From: Acidobacteriota bacterium
Lineage (GTDB): Bacteria > Acidobacteriota > Blastocatellia > RBC074
Assembly (NCBI GenBank): GCA_018268995.1
Contig: JAFDVL010000012.1
Coordinates: forward strand, 124,001 to 188,000
Direction of reading: 5' to 3'
DNA: 64,000 bases
A program made the translations under genes and the position numbers. Below are positions 59,309-64,000 of this stretch, piece after piece; the first letter of the stretch is position 1, and every line of letters starts with the position of its first letter. Below the pieces are notes generated by a model. That model saw nothing but the letters and a program-made list of their open reading frames with translations, did not search any database and had not been told where the DNA came from.

Positions 59309-61135
59309 TTAACGCTCGTATTCGTAATCGGTCTCAGGCAGATCAGCGAGCTTTGGCAGGTCGTGGGTTAATGGTAACGCTGTCAGGTCAGGAGGTGTGT
59401 ACAGAGAGTCCGCGCTGATTCCTTCTATTAGGGGAATATCTTCCTGTCGAGTGTCCTCCATGCCTAACGCTATTTGGGGGTGATAGGTTTTGAGAATTTC
59501 CGTCCGAACAAATAACCGTTCACTGGTTTGTGCCTCGGCCATCTCAAAATATCGATTCATTAACTGCGCATTGCCCGTGATGGTCGCAACCCGATCCACA
59601 AAATCCTGCTCCCGTGGTGTGGCGACCGGCGCCACTCTGATTCCCTGCTCAAGAAAGCGATTACGTTCCGCTTCCAAGATTGTTGTGAGAACCTGGAAGG
59701 TTTGGTGTTCTTCTGGCGTGGGAAACTGGCCCGACATTCGGGTCGCGGCTAACGTTGCTTCCATGACTGTATGCTGCCCTTCCAGAAGCGCCATTTCCTC
59801 TATCGTTCGCGCCTCTATCCTTTGCATCGGTTTGTTTTCGTAAGCATTTGTCACTCGTACCTCCTCCAGCCGCTTTAAGCCTTCCGCATCAAAGTGACGC
59901 AGGTAGGTGTCCTGCAACCGATTTATGGAATCAGGATCGAGGATTGCCGCGGCAATGTCCGGCTTTGCCGCAGAAATCGCTTCGGCCTCACGAATGACCT
60001 GATACTGCTCTCGCACCTCTGGCCGACCCACCGATTTCAGGTCTTCCAGCAAGATTCGTTTTTTCTCTTCGATGGCTTGGTAGATTGGCTGGCTTTTGGC
60101 CATGTACCACTCATCAAGCGCATCTTTGGCATCATAGAACGCCTGCATCGGACGGATTGACTCAATGGCAATCAAAAGCTGCTGCTCCTTTTGATTGACC
60201 CACGCTTCAGATTTCAGGAAAGGGGCATTCGTTACCCGGTCTATGGTATCGATGGTTTTATTGAGGTAAGCGAGTCCTATGTTCACTCTACGGGTGAGCT
60301 TTTCAAGGCCTGGAACGCCCTCTTTGGCATACGTCCAAAGCACCGTTTGAAGGGAAGCTTTTTTAATGGAGTTGTCTAGCTCAGCTTCTGAGGTTGTTTG
60401 CTCTTTGTCTTTTACCGTGATGGTGAAACGCTCTAACGCCAAGTCCAGAGCTCGGCCGCTGATGGCTTCCCTCGCAACCATTGCTTTGCCCAGCGTAACA
60501 CGATCCGCCACGTCTTCAGGCTTTGGCTCGTAGCTGACTCGCGGCTCAGGATATTTCCAGTTGCGGCTCCAATCGACCTCTTGCCTGACCCGGCCTCGCT
60601 CAATGGCCGTGTCCAGATTTTGCTCAAAACGATTGTGTATGAGCTTGGTAGGGTCGGTCTTGCGAGTATCTAAATTGGGAAGCCGGTGAAAGCGACGTGA
60701 GTTCCCTTCTGCGTCATGAAAGGCTTTGTGAACTAAAACATGGATGTGCGGTGTTTTGGTATTCAAGTGGATCGCTGCAACCCAGCGTAACTCTCTTGCT
60801 CCCGCTTCCCTCTCGATCTCGCGCATCGTTTGACGGGTCGCTTCTTTGTAAACCTCTTTTCGGTCATGATTCGTTCGTCCAGACCGTTCAAATTCCTTTT
60901 CTGCTGGACTAATCACAAAATGGAAAACATCTTTTTTCTGTGCCTGATTGGATAAACCGCGAGTTAAGTGGCGACTAGCGGATTTGTCTTTCAGCCCGTC
61001 CACATCCTGACCAAATATCTCCCTGGCTTTCCCTCCTTCCCTTTCAGGATGCCGTTCACGCTCAGAGATATATTTGGCTAGTTCGCTTGCCCCACTCCCC
61101 TTCCCCGTTGAAACGACCTTTACTGCTACTGCCAT
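59309..61135 (-). CDS. Relaxase (MobA/VirD2-like)
   Basis: A 608-residue protein. The three-histidine metal motif NTKTPHIHVLVHKAFHD at about 125-140 is the relaxase hallmark. An N-terminal KVVSTGKGSGASELAKYISE and the middle of the domain fit the MOBP/MobA group, although I cannot fix the subgroup; the catalytic tyrosine (probably one in the first 25 residues or near residue 22) cannot be assigned. The C-terminal 400 residues are helical, likely for transport signal or oligomer contacts. It nicks oriT and pilots the strand through VirD4. Confidence 0.88.
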   Translation of the reverse strand: MAVAVKVVSTGKGSGASELAKYISERERHPEREGGKAREIFGQDVDGLKDKSASRHLTRGLSNQAQKKDVFHFVISPAEKEFERSGRTNHDRKEVYKEATRQTMREIEREAGARELRWVAAIHLNTKTPHIHVLVHKAFHDAEGNSRRFHRLPNLDTRKTDPTKLIHNRFEQNLDTAIERGRVRQEVDWSRNWKYPEPRVSYEPKPEDVADRVTLGKAMVAREAISGRALDLALERFTITVKDKEQTTSEAELDNSIKKASLQTVLWTYAKEGVPGLEKLTRRVNIGLAYLNKTIDTIDRVTNAPFLKSEAWVNQKEQQLLIAIESIRPMQAFYDAKDALDEWYMAKSQPIYQAIEEKKRILLEDLKSVGRPEVREQYQVIREAEAISAAKPDIAAAILDPDSINRLQDTYLRHFDAEGLKRLEEVRVTNAYENKPMQRIEARTIEEMALLEGQHTVMEATLAATRMSGQFPTPEEHQTFQVLTTILEAERNRFLEQGIRVAPVATPREQDFVDRVATITGNAQLMNRYFEMAEAQTSERLFVRTEILKTYHPQIALGMEDTRQEDIPLIEGISADSLYTPPDLTALPLTHDLPKLADLPETDYEYER

Positions 61136-61140
61136 ACTAT

Positions 61141-61443
61141 TTATCTTAGTTCGCTTTCATCGTAACCTGATTTTTTAGGTGGCGTAACCAGTGTAGGGCG
61201 TGTCGGTGGAAGTGATTCGACTGCCACAGATGGCGCAGGCGTTTTCCCTTTGGCAGTTTTTTTGGTCGGAACCGGTTCGCCTTCCCCCAGCGTGGCATTC
61301 TCTTTTAGCCATTGCTGAAATCCCTTGTCTCGCTTTGCCCCTTCTTCGAGAAACCGAACCAGTAAAACCCCTCTGGGTTCACCTGAGTATTGTTTGTAGA
61401 GGTTGATGAGTTTTTCACCTTTCGGTGGAATCTTAATTAACAT
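61141..61443 (-). CDS. Mobilisation accessory protein
   Basis: A 100-residue protein between the MobC-like and relaxase genes; it overlaps the stop of the former and ends 5 bases before the relaxase start. The N-terminal half is helical and basic (LIKIPPKGEKLINLYKQYSG), the C-terminal half proline/lysine-rich (KKTAKGKTPAPSVAV) and disordered. Role as relaxosome accessory is inferred from place. Confidence 0.6.
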   Translation of the reverse strand: MLIKIPPKGEKLINLYKQYSGEPRGVLLVRFLEEGAKRDKGFQQWLKENATLGEGEPVPTKKTAKGKTPAPSVAVESLPPTRPTLVTPPKKSGYDESELR

Positions 61444-62074
61444 ATGTCTCTCCCTTTCGCTGGATTTTTAAGATTTTCTCCGACAGGCTGACTGTAAGCC
61501 AATCGGGAATCTCTTGCTCGTTAAGCTGGGCAAGTAATTTGCCGAGACCTTCCGTTCCCTGCTTTTGAATTTGTGTATAGGCAGCTTTGAGCTTGCCTGG
61601 ATCAGTAACCAACTGCGCTAGAATCGTAGTGGAAATCTCTAACCCATACATTGTCCTACTCGCAACCAACAGTAACAACTCCGTCATGGCCTTGACTGAT
61701 TCTTGTAGTTCGGCCAGCCGGTTATTCGTTTCCTCGCTCACCATGTTGATTTGTGATCGGCGAGATTGGATGCCAAGGGATAGCAACTCTCGTAGTATGT
61801 CACTGGTTTTGAATTTACCAATCAGCTTGTTCACGTAAGCTGCATCCGTCTCAAAGAGTGTCACTGAGACAATTTCGCCAAGTGGTCTGTTTTGCTGAAC
61901 AATGGTACGACTGCTTCTGGGTTTGGCTTTGTGGAGATAAGCTCCCAGGTTAATTACTTCCCTGAGAAGCTGGCTTTTCTGGCCGTCCCGGTCTATATAG
62001 CGAGTGAGAAACGCTACATCATCCACATATGGTGCAAATGAATATACTTTGGGGTTCGTATTGTTTTTTGTCAT
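61433..62074 (-). CDS. MobC-like relaxosome accessory protein
   Basis: A 213-residue protein from ATG at MTKNNTNPKVYSF; a TTG seven codons upstream is in frame. Two segments, SFAPYVDDVAFLTRY and IVSVTLFETDAAYVNKLIGKF, each look like a ribbon-helix-helix unit, and a long helical tail follows. This fits an oriT-binding accessory of the MobC type. It heads the mobilisation operon, next to the AT-rich candidate oriT. No firm family match by eye. Confidence 0.6.
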   Translation of the reverse strand: MTKNNTNPKVYSFAPYVDDVAFLTRYIDRDGQKSQLLREVINLGAYLHKAKPRSSRTIVQQNRPLGEIVSVTLFETDAAYVNKLIGKFKTSDILRELLSLGIQSRRSQINMVSEETNNRLAELQESVKAMTELLLLVASRTMYGLEISTTILAQLVTDPGKLKAAYTQIQKQGTEGLGKLLAQLNEQEIPDWLTVSLSEKILKIQRKGETYVN

Positions 62075-62812
62075 AGAGATGTTTTTGACTAGCAATTAAG
62101 GTGCCAGTTCGCTTTTTCGCATAGGCGAACTTTGGTCTACCTGTAGTAAGCTCTGAAATAAATCTAGCAGCCAAGCTTGAATGAGGGTTTACTTTTCCTT
62201 TTACAGACACTGTCAAAATCAGAGATATTTATTCTATCAAACTAATGGTCTGCTATTAGCAACACTATAGCTATTCCTAGCCGCTTTCTTAAAGAGTGGA
62301 GGAAAGAGTCATCCTACTATCTTTAATAAAATCAAAGAGTTATAAAATGCTGTAAAGTTGATACCCGTAAGTCTTTTAATCAGCTAAAGATGGCAGGATT
62401 TTTATAAGAAGTGTGGGATATTTATAACTAAAAACGACTGTTTTTAGTCTAATTATTCGTCTTAATTAAAGATATAGCTTTTAAGCCAATTCTATTTAAG
62501 ACTTGTATTTCTAATTACTGCATAATTCAATTGTTTATGGAAAGCTTTATAAGAAAAAGGAGGAAAAATGTCTCCTTTCTTGTAAGGTCTACTATTAAAA
62601 CTTAGATTTCTTATAAACTAGGTGTGAAATTGGTAGGGGAAGGGGGAATGGAGCAAATGGAGAGGCATTGGAAAAAGCGTTGTGAAAAGCACTGATGGAA
62701 AAGCGTGGGAAAAGGATAGGAAGGAAGTAGGTAGAAAGAAAGATACTGAAAGAAACAAAAGCAAAAGGCACACACAAGAAGTGGTGCCTAGAGGGGGAGA
62801 AAGGAGATCAAT
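62075..62812. other. AT-rich non-coding region, candidate oriT
   Basis: A 738-base gene-free stretch upstream of the mobilisation operon. It has a 7-bp inverted repeat AGTTCGC/GCGAACT at about 62108-62134, a 9-bp hairpin ACTAAAAAC/GTTTTTAGT (62427-62448), and an AAGAAAAAGGAG/CTCCTTTCTT hairpin (62551-62581). TTTATAAGAA occurs at 62401 and 62546 and inverted at 62608. CATCCTAC at 62310 is one base off the YATCCTGY nic consensus of MOBP systems. Position and structure fit oriT. Confidence 0.55.
62766..62789 (-). terminator. Terminator after the DUF4326 gene
   Basis: Inverted repeat AGGCAC/GTGCCT with a 12-base loop, followed on the minus strand by TTTTGCTTTTG. It lies 24 bases beyond the stop of the DUF4326 gene. 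Confidence 0.65.
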
Positions 62813-63187
62813 TTATTTAGTAGAATTTTGATCCAGCCAGAGGAGGCAATTTTTGATAATGGAAGCGTGACAGCGGGCTGGGGTACAATGACAAGCGAGA
62901 GTGATGGGTTGAGACCGGGCAAGAGAGAGAAGGTCGTTGAGGGATTGACGGATATGGGCAGCGAATTGAAGATTGGGGTGAGTATTCTTGAGACACTGCC
63001 AGAGGAACTGTTTGTAGCGGATTAGGCAATTCTCCAGAGAATCGACCTTGATGGCATTAGCGTGGGGGAGGTGAGAAAAAGAGTTAGCGAGAGGATGGGG
63101 GCCACCAAAGCGAGGAGTGCGACCGACATAGATAGCGTCTTTGGGGGTGTTGGGGTCGGTGATTTTTGCGATAGAGATATTTAGCAT
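62813..63187 (-). CDS. DUF4326 family protein
   Basis: A 124-residue protein. ATG is preceded by AAAAGGAGTCACC. The family is recognised by IYVGRTPRFGGPHPLANSF and the C-terminal LACHCTPARCHASII (a CHC...CH pattern). DUF4326 genes occur on phages and plasmids; the Cys/His cluster suggests a metal site. Preceded by the 26-bp conserved element and a strong terminator that isolates it from the gene upstream. Confidence 0.85.
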   Translation of the reverse strand: MLNISIAKITDPNTPKDAIYVGRTPRFGGPHPLANSFSHLPHANAIKVDSLENCLIRYKQFLWQCLKNTHPNLQFAAHIRQSLNDLLSLARSQPITLACHCTPARCHASIIKNCLLWLDQNSTK

Positions 63188-63225
63188 GGTGACTCCTTTT
63201 GGTTAGAGATTGTTGAAATACTACA

Positions 63226-63251
63226 AGCAAGCAGGCGATTAAAAGTGAACG
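63226..63251 (-). promoter_or_regulatory. Conserved 26-bp element, copy 1
   Basis: Matches the element at 63629-63654 in 22 of 26 positions (core AAAAGTGAACG). It lies 39 bases before the DUF4326 start, between the terminator of the upstream gene and the coding region, so it is a candidate promoter or operator. Confidence 0.55.
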
Positions 63252-63268
63252 GCCAGACATGATGGCAG

Positions 63269-63301
63269 AAAAAAAAGGTGTAAGCCGCGCGAGCCTACAC
63301 C
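63269..63301 (-). terminator. Strong intrinsic terminator
   Basis: Hairpin GGTGTA/TACACC with a GC-rich 13-base centre, followed on the minus strand by eight T residues. It ends the transcript of the 62-residue gene and separates it from the DUF4326 gene. Confidence 0.85.
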
Positions 63302-63334
63302 TGAAGAGAGTCCAAGGAAGAAACAAAGAAGAAA

Positions 63335-63523
63335 CTAACAGAAGAAGAAGAACGAGAGGGCGAAGCGGCTCAGGGGCTTACTTAGGGCAGCCAGGAGAAC
63401 AGTAGCGATTTGGAGAACGGTGACAGAAAGGGGTTGAGAGAGAAAGAGGTTGACGGGGTCGGGTTTTGGGGGAAAGGGAGCGGGGGCGATTTCAAACGCT
63501 TCGGGATCGGTAATAATTTGCAT
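63335..63523 (-). CDS. Small hypothetical protein with a hydrophobic C-terminus
   Basis: A 62-residue protein; GGAG is 7 bases before ATG. An acidic/proline-rich N-terminus (ITDPEAFEIAPAPFPPKPD) is followed by a hydrophobic helix (about residues 33-46) and a Phe-rich tail (ALSFFFFC). It may be a small membrane protein. No family recognised. A strong terminator lies 34 bases after its stop. Confidence 0.5.
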   Translation of the reverse strand: MQIITDPEAFEIAPAPFPPKPDPVNLFLSQPLSVTVLQIATVLLAALSKPLSRFALSFFFFC

Positions 63524-63628
63524 AGTGTACTCCGGTTGGGGAGAGAGAGGGAGAAGTGAGTCTCCCTCAAGCGTTGGGAGCCGGGAGAAGCCGGACTAAA
63601 TGTGCTTGTTTTCTCTCTTAATGACACC

Positions 63629-63654
63629 AGCAAGCGGACAATAAAAAGTGAACG
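63629..63654 (-). promoter_or_regulatory. Conserved 26-bp element, copy 2
   Basis: The second copy abuts the stop of the YodL-like gene and lies 106 bases before the start of the 62-residue gene. The 4 mismatches to copy 1 are scattered. Confidence 0.55.
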
Positions 63655-63894
63655 CTATTGGATTGGGGACCAGCCAAAGGATTCGCAGCGGTAGGTGCCG
63701 ACCGATTGGGGTGTGGCGAGAAAGACTTCATCGCCAACGGAAAGAGAGCGATGGGGGTAAGAGGGAGGGTGGTCGAGATTGAATTTGGCAAAGACGGCAT
63801 CGAGAGATTGGGATGCGTCGTCTGTGTTAATTGGGAGTTCGCCCTTCCAAACAGGTTTGGGATTAGGAGCGAGTGAAATTTCAACGTAGATCAT
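63655..63894 (-). CDS. Small YodL/DUF-type plasmid protein
   Basis: A 79-residue protein; GGAG precedes ATG by 8 bases. The pattern LSVGDEVFLATPQSVGTYRCESFGWS, preceded by HPPSYPHRSLS, resembles the C-terminal core of YodL-like plasmid proteins. Two other overlapping frames here lack such a ribosome site. Function unknown. Confidence 0.6.
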   Translation of the reverse strand: MIYVEISLAPNPKPVWKGELPINTDDASQSLDAVFAKFNLDHPPSYPHRSLSVGDEVFLATPQSVGTYRCESFGWSPIQ

Positions 63895-63920
63895 GGAATT
63901 CTCCAATAGTTGAGGCCGCC

Positions 63921-64000
63921 TTAGCGCTTGGGGCGGACGTTGATGAGGGAATGGTTGCGAAAGATGGCGAAGAGGTCGGATTGAATGCCGACAAGGGTTA
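63921..64000 (-). CDS. C-terminal end of a gene cut by the window edge (partial)
   Basis: Only the last 26 codons are present, ending LVGIQSDLFAIFRNHSLINV then RPKR and TAA. The peptide looks protein-like and is followed by a 26-base gap before the YodL-like gene on the same strand. Too short to identify. Confidence 0.45.
   Translation of the reverse strand, partial: TLVGIQSDLFAIFRNHSLINVRPKR

Noticed and set aside
62310..62317. Confirmed nic site CATCCTAC
   Set aside because: It differs at one position from the YATCCTGY consensus and is not next to the nearest inverted repeat; kept only as a hint.
63618..63884. 88-residue minus-strand frame overlapping the YodL-like gene
   Set aside because: It is an overlapping frame with no ribosome site and low-complexity sequence.

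Overview
The window looks like about 64 kb of a conjugative plasmid from a Gram-negative (diderm) bacterium. A plasmid is indicated by an initiator-type Rep protein followed directly by eight copies of a 16-bp iteron and DnaA-box-like sites, a ParA/ParB partition pair with a Xer-like recombinase, a relaxase operon and a nearly complete VirB/VirD4-type secretion system. A diderm host is inferred from VirB9/VirB10-type outer-membrane channel proteins, a VirB1-like transglycosylase and a very large secreted protein that appears to end in a beta-barrel. I cannot name the species; an Acidobacteriota-like host is only a guess.

Layout. 1-10.0 kb (minus strand): four proteins built on DUF11/SdrD-type beta-sandwich repeats, including a tandem pair of paralogues and a giant barrel-like protein cut by the window edge. 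10.1-11.9 kb: a zinc-finger/Toprim primase-like protein and a PH-domain membrane protein. 12.0-18.5 kb (minus): VirB6, VirB5, VirB4, VirB3 and VirB2 homologues. 18.6-29.6 kb (plus, divergent): lytic transglycosylase, superfamily 2 helicase, VirB8, VirB9, VirB10, a MoxR-like AAA ATPase, VirD4 and small membrane proteins; no VirB11 or VirB7 was seen. 29.6-31.1 kb: rep and iteron origin. 31.2-45.8 kb: an accessory block, mostly minus strand, with an RNase D-like exonuclease, a WGR-DNA ligase fusion, a Phd/ParE-type toxin-antitoxin pair, DUF1643, a SprT-like protease, many small unknown genes, four related leader repeats and a broken IS1182-family element. 46.0-48.8 kb: parA, parB, xer. 48.8-62.1 kb (minus): a long mobilisation operon headed by a MobC-like protein and a relaxase, interrupted by a complete Tn3-family transposon with its own tyrosine recombinase. 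62.1-62.8 kb: AT-rich, inverted-repeat-rich non-coding DNA, the best candidate for oriT. 62.8-64 kb: small genes including a DUF4326 protein.

How it fits together. Relaxase and accessory proteins would process oriT, VirD4 would hand the nucleoprotein to the VirB channel, VirB4 and perhaps the MoxR-like ATPase would supply energy, and the transglycosylase would open the peptidoglycan. Rep/iterons, ParAB/Xer and the toxin-antitoxin pair maintain the plasmid. The DUF11 proteins may form a surface structure or adhesin. Two mobile elements are placed to the base pair: the Tn3-family element (35-bp perfect inverted repeats, 5-bp target duplication) splits the signal peptide of a secreted protein, and the IS1182-family element (17-bp inverted repeats, 7-bp target duplication, in-frame amber codon) splits a short operon gene.
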